The position numbers were made by a program, and so were the translations under genes. 51,559 nt of DNA from Sva-07 sp031426215 (lineage in GTDB: Bacteria > Actinomycetota > Acidimicrobiia > Acidimicrobiales > Ilumatobacteraceae): NCBI GenBank assembly GCA_031426215.1, contig JANPKU010000031.1, forward strand, positions 1 through 51,559. The letters are read 5' to 3'. Positions 41,389 to 49,007 of the stretch are shown piece by piece. The first letter of the stretch is position 1; the number at the start of each line of letters is the position of its first letter. The notes below the pieces were generated by a model. The model did not search any database. It saw nothing but the letters and a program-made list of their open reading frames with translations, and had not been told where the DNA came from.

Positions 41389-41946
41389 CTATCGGGCGGT
41401 TTCGGGCGCACGACACGTCAGTCGTGGCGGTGGTGCTGGACGTGCTGCGGTTCCGTCGGCCGGGATCAGGCGCGGCCGGCCTCGCAGGGCGCCGATGAAC
41501 GGTGCCGGATCGGCGTAGTCGTCACCGATTCTCACGCCGAAGAAGAAGGTTGCCGAAGCGCGCCCGACGACGGCGCCGGTGAGTACCGCGTCGCCCAACC
41601 CCAGCGAGGTGGATGTCAGCTGGCCGTAGGTGTGGCGCCACCCGCTCGCGAGCCGGACAACGACGTAGCCGACGTCGGCGACCCGCCCGACGAACTCCAC
41701 GCGCCCGCTGGCTGCGGTGCTAACGACCACTCGGTCACCGACAGAGAACTCGATTCCGCGGTTGCCCGCACACCATGGGCACGGAGGTTCACGGAACGGA
41801 TCGGTCACGGTTCCGTCGACCGGCGGGAACCAACATGGTGCCGCTTTCACGGTCGCGGCGACGAGGCCACCGACAGTGGCCAGCAGCGAGATGACGACAC
41901 CCAACAGGAAACGCCGGAGGCGTGTGGGACGTGTACGAGCAGACAT
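41389..41946 (-). CDS. M23/LytM-fold secreted protein with lost zinc ligands
   Basis: 185 residues. A signal anchor (LLGVVISLLATVGGLVAATV) follows a basic start, so the protein is exported. The rest has the M23 peptidase layout: PVDGTVTDPF, then RGIEFSVGD where HxGxD is normal (the His and Asp ligands are Arg and Glu), AASGRVEFVGRVADVGYVVVRLA, RHTYGQLTS (one His kept) and FFFGVRIGDDYADP where LHFE is normal (His lost). Most metal ligands are gone, so it is probably a non-catalytic LytM factor that binds or activates a wall amidase. Two free Cys flank a PCPWC motif. It sits between whiG and rpsB in the same direction, as an M23 gene does in Streptomyces. Confidence 0.82.
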   Translation of the reverse strand: MSARTRPTRLRRFLLGVVISLLATVGGLVAATVKAAPCWFPPVDGTVTDPFREPPCPWCAGNRGIEFSVGDRVVVSTAASGRVEFVGRVADVGYVVVRLASGWRHTYGQLTSTSLGLGDAVLTGAVVGRASATFFFGVRIGDDYADPAPFIGALRGRPRLIPADGTAARPAPPPRLTCRAPETAR

Positions 41947-41964
41947 CGGCGACCCTTCGAGACT

Positions 41965-42006
41965 CCTCGGCCATGCCGAGGTCGGACATCGGGGGCGCGT
42001 AGCGCC
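41965..42006. terminator. Pair of short hairpins downstream of whiG
   Basis: GGCGC-GTA-GCGCC (41994-42006) and CCTCGGC-CAT-GCCGAGG (41965-41981) lie in the 92 bases between the whiG stop and the M23 start. Two stable small stems in series could end or weaken the whiG operon transcript. No U-run. Confidence 0.35.
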
Positions 42007-42038
42007 GACGGGCCACGCTCAGCGATGGCGATGTGGGC

Positions 42039-42800
42039 TCAGCCGACGCCGGCGGACGTCAGCCGTGAGCGAAGGTGCAGCACCGACTTGGTGTGGATCT
42101 GGGACACGCGGCTCTCGGTGACCCCGAGCACCTGTCCGATCTCGGCGAGCGTCAGACCCTCGTCGTAGTACAGCGACAGCACGAGCTTCTCGCGATCGGG
42201 CAACTTCTTGATCTCGCTGCGCATGATCTGGCCGAGCTCGTTGTCTTCGACGACCGCCGACGGTGACCCCGATCCGGGACCGTCGAATGCCGCGGGCTCG
42301 GCACCGGCCGCGATCGCCCGGTCGAGCGGGCCGACCGTGGTGCTCGCAATCGCTGCCAACCATCGGGTCAACTCGTCGGTGGAGATGTGGAGGTGGGCTG
42401 CGAGTTCCTCGTCGGTCGGTGCACGACCCTCTTTGTGTTCGATCTCGGAGATCGCCTTCTCAACGCTGCGGGCGCGACTGCGGATCGACCGTGGCACCCA
42501 GTCGAGCTTGCGCAACCCGTCGTACACCGCACCTCGGATCCGCGGGACGGCGAACGTCTCGAACTTGACCCCGCGTTCGGGATCGAACCGTTCGATGGCG
42601 TCGATCAGACCGAACACGCCGGAGCTGACGAGATCGCCAGGATCGACGCTCGACGGCAAACCTGCGCCGACACGACCGGCGACGAACTTGACCAACGGCG
42701 AGTAGTGCACGATCAGGTGGTCGCGCGCAGCCATGTTCCGGCGGTTCAACCACCGCGTCCACTGCATCTGGAGGTCGGCGTCTTCGGGAACGATGCTCAT
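42039..42800 (-). CDS. whiG: Sigma-28 family RNA polymerase sigma factor, WhiG/FliA type
   Basis: A 253-residue sigma factor. Region 2 has SPLVKFVAGRVGAGLPSSVD, GVFGLIDAIERFDPERGVKF and PRIRGAVYDGLRKLDWVPRS, the last being diagnostic of the FliA/WhiG group. Region 3 follows (APTDEELAAHLHIS), and region 4 has LPDREKLVLSLYYDEGLTL and LGVTESRVSQIHTKSVLHL. In Streptomyces WhiG starts sporulation; in motile bacteria FliA drives flagellar genes. The role here is unknown, but position next to rpsB, dprA and comM is conserved in actinobacteria. ATG 42800 overlaps the xerC stop by four bases, which fixes the start and shows coupling. Confidence 0.93.
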   Translation of the reverse strand: MSIVPEDADLQMQWTRWLNRRNMAARDHLIVHYSPLVKFVAGRVGAGLPSSVDPGDLVSSGVFGLIDAIERFDPERGVKFETFAVPRIRGAVYDGLRKLDWVPRSIRSRARSVEKAISEIEHKEGRAPTDEELAAHLHISTDELTRWLAAIASTTVGPLDRAIAAGAEPAAFDGPGSGSPSAVVEDNELGQIMRSEIKKLPDREKLVLSLYYDEGLTLAEIGQVLGVTESRVSQIHTKSVLHLRSRLTSAGVG

Positions 42801-43678
42801 GCTCTGGGGTGGGCCTCGCGGTAAGCAGCCGACAAACGCTCGCGGCTGACGTGGGTATAGCGCTGCGTGGTTGCCACATCGGTGTGGCCGAGCAACTCTT
42901 GCACGGCTCTGAGGTCGGCACCACCATCGAGCAGGTGCGTGGCGAACGTGTGACGAAGCGCGTGCGGGTGCGTCGGGCTCGGAGATCGACGGTCGACGAT
43001 CCGGCGAACGTCGCGTGGCGTCAGTGGACGGCCGCGTTCGTTGCCGAACATCACGTCGCCCGCTTCCGCGGGAAGCACGTCGTGTCGGATCGCCAACCAG
43101 CGACGCACTGCGACCGCTGCCGGCTCGCTGATCGGCACGCGCCGCTCCTTGGAACCCTTGCCCCACACGTGAGCGGCCCCGGCGTCGACGGACACCGACG
43201 ACACCTGCAGGCCACAGAGTTCGCCGACACGCAACCCGGATCCGTACAGCAACTCGAGCACCGCGTCGTCTCGGCGGCGACGCCAATCGGGTTCGTCGTC
43301 GTCGATCGGCGAATCGAGCAGGCCACTGAGTTCTCGTTGATCGAGCACGCGCGGCAACCGCCCGCCACCAGCGGGAACCGAGACGCCACTGGTCGGGTCG
43401 ACCTCGACGAATCCACTCGACACGAGCCAGCGGTAGTACCGACGGATCGCAGCGGTCTTGCGGGCGATCGACCGGCGGGCGAACTGACGGGTGGTGAGAT
43501 GAGCCAGGTACCGGCGCACGGTGGCCCGTTTCACGGCACCCGGTTCGAGCAACTCGCTGCGTGCGCACCACTCGGCGAACGACCGCACGTCGGAGGTGTA
43601 GGCGGCCACCGTGTTGTCGGACAGCGACGTGAGCACGTGCGCGAACTCGTCGATGCGCCAGCGGTCCACGCCGGTCAT
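42797..43678 (-). CDS. xerC: Tyrosine recombinase XerC/XerD-like
   Basis: A 293-residue site-specific recombinase that resolves chromosome dimers at dif. The N-terminal core-binding part has LSDNTVAAYTSDVRSFAEWC. The catalytic residues are all visible: Arg in GSGLRVGELCGLQ, Lys in GKGSKERRVP, His and Arg in HPHALRHTFATHLLDGGADL, His in LLGHTDVATTQ and the nucleophile Tyr in RYTHVS. Placement between dprA and whiG, with four-base overlap with whiG, is like other actinobacteria and argues for the housekeeping enzyme and against an integron or phage integrase. dprA ends 42 bases upstream. Confidence 0.92.
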   Translation of the reverse strand: MTGVDRWRIDEFAHVLTSLSDNTVAAYTSDVRSFAEWCARSELLEPGAVKRATVRRYLAHLTTRQFARRSIARKTAAIRRYYRWLVSSGFVEVDPTSGVSVPAGGGRLPRVLDQRELSGLLDSPIDDDEPDWRRRRDDAVLELLYGSGLRVGELCGLQVSSVSVDAGAAHVWGKGSKERRVPISEPAAVAVRRWLAIRHDVLPAEAGDVMFGNERGRPLTPRDVRRIVDRRSPSPTHPHALRHTFATHLLDGGADLRAVQELLGHTDVATTQRYTHVSRERLSAAYREAHPRA

Positions 43679-43720
43679 GGTATTGCCCGAGGGGCGGCCG
43701 CGACGTGGATGGGACGTCGC

Positions 43721-44845
43721 TCACGCGAGATCGGCCCAGTCGTCGATGGCTTCGAACCAGCCGGCGGTCTCACGCAGCCAGCCCGAGTGTTCGAGCCGTG
43801 CCACGGCCATCGCGGTGTCGACGAGTGAGTCACCGCAGTGCAACGACAACGATTCGAGCGTGCGCGGTTCCCGTCGACACGCGTCGATCAGGCGGCGATC
43901 GTCGGTGCTCGGCAACGACCGCGGGTCGTGACGGCTTCGTCCGGCGCGTCGACGATCGAGGCCCAACGCCATGAGGATGTCGGCGGTCTCGGTCGCTGGC
44001 GCAGCACCGTCACAGAGCAGCTTGTTCGTCCCCGACGCGGCCCTGCTCTGGAGCGCCCCGGGTACGGCGAACACCTCGACGCCGCGTTCCGCTGCCTCAC
44101 GCGCCGTGATCAGGCTGCCCCCTCGTTCACGGCTCTCGATGACCACCAACACCTCGACGAGCGCAGCGAGGATCCGATTGCGCAGCGGGAACCGGAACGC
44201 ATCGGGTGCTGTTCCCGGCGGCCATTCGGAGATCAGCGCCCCGCGAGACGCCACCTGTTCCCAGAGTTGCGCGTGCTGCGCCGGGTACGCCCGGTCGGGC
44301 CCGGTGCCGACCACCGCCACCGGGTGAGCACCCTCGACGGCGAGGGCGCCGCGATGCGCTGCGCCGTCGATTCCCTTGGCCAGGCCCGACACGACCACCA
44401 CACCCTCCTCGGCCAACTCGTAGCCGAATCGGGCGGCGGTCTCCCGCCCGCGTTGGGTGGCGTTGCGCGTGCCGACGATGCCGACGCGGCGCGCATCGAG
44501 CACGCCGAGGTCGCCGCGCACGAACAGCGCGGCGGGCCGCCGAGGGTCGTCGAGCAGCGCAGCCGGGTAGGCGTCGTCGCCTGCCACGACCACCTCGACC
44601 CCTGCGGCGATGCACTGCTGCCACACCGTTTCAGGCACACGGCGATCGGCGCAGCGTCGCCATGCGGCTGCGAGATCGGGCTCGCGCCCGAACAGCGTGG
44701 CGAACGGTTCGGGCGGCGGGCACGATCCGGTGGCGACGGCAAAGGCCTGTTGGGGCGATCGGTGAGCGAGCAACCCCGACAGCCGATTGGTGGTCATCCG
44801 ATCGAATCCGGCGAGCGCGGCGACGAACGCCTTGCCCGGGATCAT
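43721..44845 (-). CDS. dprA: DNA-processing protein DprA/Smf
   Basis: A 374-residue protein that loads RecA on single-stranded DNA during transformation. The Rossmann-like core has RRVGIVGTRNATQRGRETA, VVVVSGLAKGIDGAAHRGAL, VAVVGTGPDRAYPAQH, LISEWPPGTAPDAFRFPLRN (in part), VIESRERGGSLITAREA and VFAVPGALQSRAASGTNKLL, all family landmarks. The last 60 residues look like a winged-helix (DML1-like) domain. ATG 44845 overlaps the comM stop (ATGA); longer reading frames are artefacts of the opposite strand's GC bias. Confidence 0.94.
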   Translation of the reverse strand: MIPGKAFVAALAGFDRMTTNRLSGLLAHRSPQQAFAVATGSCPPPEPFATLFGREPDLAAAWRRCADRRVPETVWQQCIAAGVEVVVAGDDAYPAALLDDPRRPAALFVRGDLGVLDARRVGIVGTRNATQRGRETAARFGYELAEEGVVVVSGLAKGIDGAAHRGALAVEGAHPVAVVGTGPDRAYPAQHAQLWEQVASRGALISEWPPGTAPDAFRFPLRNRILAALVEVLVVIESRERGGSLITAREAAERGVEVFAVPGALQSRAASGTNKLLCDGAAPATETADILMALGLDRRRAGRSRHDPRSLPSTDDRRLIDACRREPRTLESLSLHCGDSLVDTAMAVARLEHSGWLRETAGWFEAIDDWADLA

Positions 44846-46365
44846 GCCGCCCTCCCGGTCGGCATCGACCGAGCGAACGTCGCACGAAACCGCAGCGCCA
44901 ACGCCACGTCCCGCTCGTCGACGCCCGATTCGAGGTGCCCACGAAGATCGGCGATGGTGCGGGCGACCCGTCGTATCCGGTGGTACCCGCGGCCACTGAG
45001 TCGATCGTGTTCGAGTTCGTGACGCAACAGCGCAGTCGAGCCGAGGTCGAGTCGTGCGACGTCGTCGAGCCGTGCGACGGCCAACGCACTGTTGAGCACG
45101 CCTTGTCGCTCGACGGCGAGTTGTCGTGCTGCGAGCACGCGTGCCGCCACGACCATCGAGCTCTCGCCGGGTTCGTTGGTCAGGAGGTCGTCGACGGCAG
45201 GACGGTGCACGGGCACCCGCAGGTCGAACCGATCGAGGAGCGGTCCCGACACACGACGCGCATAGCGGTGCAGGATTGCGTCGCCGCACACGCACGCGCC
45301 CGGCGCTCCACCCCCGCACGGACATGGGTTCATCGCGGCGACCAGCAGGAAGTCGGCCGGCAGGAGTGCGCGTATTCCTGCCCGGTTCACCTGGACCATG
45401 CGTGACTCCAGCGGCTGGCGCAGACCGTCGAGCACGGACGGTGCGAATTCGGCGAGTTCGTCCATGAACAGCACTCCCCCGTGAGCGATCGACACCTCGC
45501 CCGGTCGAATGACCTGGGTTCCACCACCGACCAGCGAGATCTGCGACGACGTGTGATGCGGCGCTCGGAACGGCGCGTCGCAGACCAGACCGCCCGGGGG
45601 AAGCGGGATGCCCGACGCCGAGTGCACCATGGTGACCTCGAGCGCCCGCTCACGTTCGAGCGGCGGCAGCAGGCCCGGCAATCGGGAGGCGAGCATCGTC
45701 TTGCCGGCGCCGGGCGGTCCGATGAACAGCGTGTGGTGGCCACCGGCGGCCGCGATCTCGAGGGCGTGGCGAGCGATCGGCTGTCCTTGGACATCGGCCA
45801 GATCTGGTGGCGGGCGCCGGACGGCGTCGGGCCGCACGACGACGTCGTGGTCTGGCCACGGCGCGTCGCCGCTGAGCGCATCGACCAGTTCGCCGAGATT
45901 CGCGACCAGACGAACCTTGCCGAGTGCCACGACGTGAGCCTCGGTGGCGCTGGCGATCGGAACCACCACATCTCGTTCGCCGATCGCGCCCACCATTGGT
46001 GCGACACCGTTGACCGGTCGCAGCGATCCGTCGAGGCCGAGTTCGCCGATGAACGCAAGTCCCTCGATCGCCTCGGGCGAGATGACGCCGCTGGCAGCGA
46101 GCACTCCGACGGCGATGGCGAGGTCGAGGCCGGAGCCCGCTTTGCGGTCGCCCGACGGAGCCAGGTTGACGGTGATCTTGTGCTTCGGCCAGGGAAGGCC
46201 GCTGCTGACGACGGCGGCGCGGGCACGATCGCGCGATTCGCGAATCGACATGTCGGGCAGGCCGACGAGGCTGAAGCCGGGCAGGCCTGCGGACACCTGC
46301 ACCTCGACGTGGATCAGATGCCCTTCTGCACAGAAGAGCACCGCTGACGGAACGGATGCGTACAT
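44842..46365 (-). CDS. comM: YifB/ComM family Mg chelatase-like AAA ATPase
   Basis: 507 residues. ComM is a hexameric helicase promoting branch migration in natural transformation. The N-terminal Lon-like domain opens SVPSAVLFCAEGHLIHVEV and includes GLPGFSLVGLPDMSIRESRDR and ITVNLAPSGDRKAGSGLDLA. The AAA part has FIGPPGAGKTMLASRLPGL (Walker A), GGVLFMDELAEF (Walker B), MNPCPCGGGAPGACVC (a likely zinc knuckle) and SGPLLDRFDLRVPV. ATG 46365 has a strong GAGGAGG site nine bases upstream. It leads the comM-dprA-xerC-whiG operon. Confidence 0.94.
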   Translation of the reverse strand: MYASVPSAVLFCAEGHLIHVEVQVSAGLPGFSLVGLPDMSIRESRDRARAAVVSSGLPWPKHKITVNLAPSGDRKAGSGLDLAIAVGVLAASGVISPEAIEGLAFIGELGLDGSLRPVNGVAPMVGAIGERDVVVPIASATEAHVVALGKVRLVANLGELVDALSGDAPWPDHDVVVRPDAVRRPPPDLADVQGQPIARHALEIAAAGGHHTLFIGPPGAGKTMLASRLPGLLPPLERERALEVTMVHSASGIPLPPGGLVCDAPFRAPHHTSSQISLVGGGTQVIRPGEVSIAHGGVLFMDELAEFAPSVLDGLRQPLESRMVQVNRAGIRALLPADFLLVAAMNPCPCGGGAPGACVCGDAILHRYARRVSGPLLDRFDLRVPVHRPAVDDLLTNEPGESSMVVAARVLAARQLAVERQGVLNSALAVARLDDVARLDLGSTALLRHELEHDRLSGRGYHRIRRVARTIADLRGHLESGVDERDVALALRFRATFARSMPTGRAA

Positions 46366-46547
46366 GCGAACCTCCTCGGGACGACGCGGCGAACCGCGGG
46401 GACATCGAGGAGGGGCGGCAGGGCCCCACGACCCCGACCGAGCGCGGAGCCCAGTCGTTGTTCGTACTGTACCGAAGGGGTGTCGCACTCGGACTCGACC
46501 GATCAAGACGAAGCGCAAGCTGGGCGCCACGAGATCATCGCACCGGC

Positions 46548-47102
46548 ATGCGACAATGCTCCCCCGTGGTCGCCCTCCGCCCCGCTCCTTCGCACCGATC
46601 GCCGGTGCGCGCCGCTGCGGCTGCGGCGATCCTCTCGGCAGCCCTCGGCGCAAGCTTGGTCGCCTGTGGCGTCGACGAGGCGCCGAGCGCCGAGCGCTTC
46701 TGCGGCGAGGTGGCGGCCAACGCCGAGGCGCTCACCAATCCGCAGCTCGTCTACGCCGACGACGTCGATCCGTTGCTGGAGTTGTATCGCGACATCGGCA
46801 CGCTCGCACCGCTCGGCGTGCAGCCCGACTGGGATCAGATCGTGTCGGCGTACGAGACGGCGAGCACCGTGGTGGTCGGCGATGAGGAATCCGAGCAGGC
46901 CGCGCTGACGGCCATCTACTCCAGCGAGAAGTCGGCTGCGGCGGTGCAGACCTGGCTGATGGCCAACTGCGCCGTCGACATCGGACCGGTGTTCACCATC
47001 GTGCCGCAGGGCCCGGCGACGATCACCGTGCCACCGAACGACAGCATTCCACCGGATGGCAGCCTGCCGCCGAGCGACACCACGACGCCAGCGGTTCCCT
47101 GA
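46548..47102 (+). CDS. Small predicted lipoprotein of unknown function
   Basis: 184 residues. The signal ends ALGASLVACGVDEAP with lipobox LVAC near residue 40. The mature part (FCGEVAANAEALTNPQLVYADD...) is helical and acidic with a Cys pair (RFCGEV and MANCAVD), and ends in a 40-residue Pro/Thr/Ser-rich tail. No family recognised. ATG 46548 is the first plausible start, with GTG 46566 as an alternative; neither has a clear ribosome-binding site. It diverges from comM across a 182-base gap holding no other gene. The stop is nine bases from that of clpP. Confidence 0.7.
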   Translation: MRQCSPVVALRPAPSHRSPVRAAAAAAILSAALGASLVACGVDEAPSAERFCGEVAANAEALTNPQLVYADDVDPLLELYRDIGTLAPLGVQPDWDQIVSAYETASTVVVGDEESEQAALTAIYSSEKSAAAVQTWLMANCAVDIGPVFTIVPQGPATITVPPNDSIPPDGSLPPSDTTTPAVP

Positions 47103-47111
47103 CGGAACGGA

Positions 47112-47705
47112 TCAGGCGATGTCGCCGCGGCGGAGGATGACCTTGTCGACCAGGCCGTAGTCGCGGCCCTCTTCGGCGGTGAACCAACGGTCGCGCTCGG
47201 AGTCGGCCTGGATCTGCTCGAGGGTCTGACCCGAGTGTTCGGCGATCAGGGTGGCCATGCGCAGCTTGGTGTAGCGGAGCTGCTCGGCCTGGATGGCGAT
47301 GTCGGAGGCCTGCCCGCGCAAGCCGGCGAGGGGCTGGTGCATCATGATGCGGGCGTTCGGGAGCGTGTAGCGCTTGCCGGCGGCGCCGGCGGTGAGCAGG
47401 AACTGACCCATGGAGGCGGCGAGGCCGAGACACACCGTGGCCACGTCGCAACCGACGAACTGCATCGTGTCGTAGATGGCCATGCCGGCGGTGACCGAAC
47501 CGCCGGGGCTGTTGATGTAGAGCCAGATGTCGTGGCCGGGATCTTCACCTTCGAGGTACAGCAACTGCGCGCAGATCTGGTTGGCGATCTCGTCGTTGAC
47601 ATCGGAGCCCAGCATGACCACACGGTTCTTGAGGAGACGGTCGAAGACGGCCGAACGAGGATCGAATCCACCCTCGAGTGCAACTGGTGACATGAGTTCC
47701 GACAT
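47112..47705 (-). CDS. clpP: ATP-dependent Clp protease proteolytic subunit
   Basis: A 197-residue serine protease subunit that forms tetradecamers with ClpX/ClpC unfoldases. Catalytic landmarks are GLAASMGQFLL (Ser), ARIMMHQPLAG (His) and TAEEGRDYGLVDKVI (Asp). IWLYINSPGGSVTAGMAIYD is the handle and oxyanion region. Actinobacteria usually have two clpP genes in tandem beside clpX; here there is one gene, with unrelated neighbours, so another copy is likely elsewhere. ATG 47705 has TAGCCT seven bases upstream. Confidence 0.95.
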   Translation of the reverse strand: MSELMSPVALEGGFDPRSAVFDRLLKNRVVMLGSDVNDEIANQICAQLLYLEGEDPGHDIWLYINSPGGSVTAGMAIYDTMQFVGCDVATVCLGLAASMGQFLLTAGAAGKRYTLPNARIMMHQPLAGLRGQASDIAIQAEQLRYTKLRMATLIAEHSGQTLEQIQADSERDRWFTAEEGRDYGLVDKVILRRGDIA

Positions 47706-47712
47706 GGTCTGA

Positions 47713-47718
47713 AGGCTA
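47713..47718 (-). promoter_or_regulatory. clpP -10 element
   Basis: TAGCCT on the minus strand ends seven bases before ATG 47705, consistent with a leaderless clpP transcript. No Shine-Dalgarno is visible. Confidence 0.4.
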
Positions 47719-47759
47719 TCGGTGATGACGGCGGGGGAATCGTTGGAGCGTCGTTCCAC

Positions 47760-47765
47760 TACGTT
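47760..47765 (+). promoter_or_regulatory. -10 element of membrane protein gene
   Basis: TACGTT ends six bases before ATG 47772. Together with the clpP element it gives a second divergent pair of leaderless promoters, in a 66-base gap. Confidence 0.45.
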
Positions 47766-47771
47766 CTCGGC

Positions 47772-49004
47772 ATGGCCGTCACTGCGAAGTTCATTCCCGA
47801 GCAGATCGAGCTGTTGCCCAACACGCCCGCGACGTTGATGCTGCGCCTTTACAACGACGACGAGGAGGCCCGCACCGTCACGCTCGCCGCCTCGGGGGAC
47901 TTGAGCAGTTTCGTCCGGATCGACGTTGCGACGGTCATCGTCGGAACGAATCAGATCGTCGATGTCCCCGTGGCCGTGTTCGTGCCGTCGACGGTCGAGC
48001 CCGGCACGTACACGATCTCTGCTGACGTCTCGATCGCGCCCGAACCGGTGGATGGTGAAGCCGTGGCGAGTGACGCAACGAGCGTCCACCCGAGCATCGA
48101 GACCGCTACGGCCATCGCCGTCGTCGAAGCCCACATCGACTACACGATTGCCTTGCAACCGGCCCGTTCGAGGGGGGCGACTGCCGGTCGTCACATCGTC
48201 CGGCTGGCGAACACGGGCAATGTGATGGTCACGGTCGAGTTGGTCGGGGGTGTCGCAACCGACGACGTGACGCTCCGGTTGGGCCAACCATCGATGAGCG
48301 TGGCACCCGGGTTGACCGGTCTGGTGCCAGTGCGCATCGAGCCGCCGACCACCTATTGGAGCGGCCCGTTCCACGACCACGACTTCACGCTCGTGGCAAC
48401 GTCGGCCGAGGGTCGCTCCGACGAGTTCATCGGCACGTACCAGCAGGGGCCTCGTGTGCCCAATTGGGTGGGGCCGGCGGCCGCCGGTGCGGGCATCGCC
48501 CTCCTGCTCGGCACGATTGCCTGGTTCGCGCTGCTGCGGCCGTGGGTGCAGGACACCGCCGACGAGGCTGCCGCCGACGCGATCGAACAGGACCGAGCCG
48601 CACTGCGCGAGCGCATCGCCGATCTCGAAGCAGCAGCGGCCGAGGCCGAAGAGCTTCCGCTCGGCACCCCGATCGACGTCCGACTCGACGTCGCCCCCAC
48701 CGGCGGCAACTCCGAGCAGGACGCCATCGAGTTCGAGACCGGAACGATGATCTCGATCACCGACGTGGTCTGGCAGAACCCCACCGGAGCGGTGGGGACG
48801 GCGTCGTTGCGGCGCGGGGACGAGATCCTGCTGCAATCCGAGTTGGCGAACTTCCGCGACTACGACCTGCATTTCGTCGCACCGTTCCAGTTCGACGAGA
48901 ACGACGAACTGGTGCTCGACGTCGAGTGCCGCACGCCCGGGGCCGGTGCGAGTGACTGCCCGATCGGGTTGTCGCTCGTCGGTTTCGTCGACGAAGCCGA
49001 CTGA
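47772..49004 (+). CDS. One-pass membrane protein with Ig-like beta domains and coiled coil, unknown function
   Basis: 410 residues. Residues 1-220 look like two Ig/beta-sandwich domains of the COG1470 type (for example IELLPNTPATLMLRLYNDD and VRLANTGNVMVTVEL), without a signal peptide, so they are probably cytoplasmic or need an uncommon export route. One transmembrane helix follows (AAAGAGIALLLGTIAWFALL, about 238-257), then a predicted coiled coil (AAADAIEQDRAALRERIADL and on), then a C-terminal beta-rich domain (PLGTPIDVRLDVAP onward) with a Cys pair. The start has a -10 at leaderless spacing. It converges on the next gene with three bases between stops. No enzymatic motif. Confidence 0.72.
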   Translation: MAVTAKFIPEQIELLPNTPATLMLRLYNDDEEARTVTLAASGDLSSFVRIDVATVIVGTNQIVDVPVAVFVPSTVEPGTYTISADVSIAPEPVDGEAVASDATSVHPSIETATAIAVVEAHIDYTIALQPARSRGATAGRHIVRLANTGNVMVTVELVGGVATDDVTLRLGQPSMSVAPGLTGLVPVRIEPPTTYWSGPFHDHDFTLVATSAEGRSDEFIGTYQQGPRVPNWVGPAAAGAGIALLLGTIAWFALLRPWVQDTADEAAADAIEQDRAALRERIADLEAAAAEAEELPLGTPIDVRLDVAPTGGNSEQDAIEFETGTMISITDVVWQNPTGAVGTASLRRGDEILLQSELANFRDYDLHFVAPFQFDENDELVLDVECRTPGAGASDCPIGLSLVGFVDEAD

Positions 49005-49007
49005 TCG

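Noticed and set aside
42797..43678. Integrase of a mobile element
   Set aside because: The tyrosine recombinase is in a conserved chromosomal operon and no att-like direct repeats, tRNA or phage genes lie nearby.
47112..48872. A 586-residue reading that would extend clpP upstream
   Set aside because: The added 389 residues are antisense to the gene at 47772 and non-family; the ATG at 47705 matches ClpP length and has its own -10.
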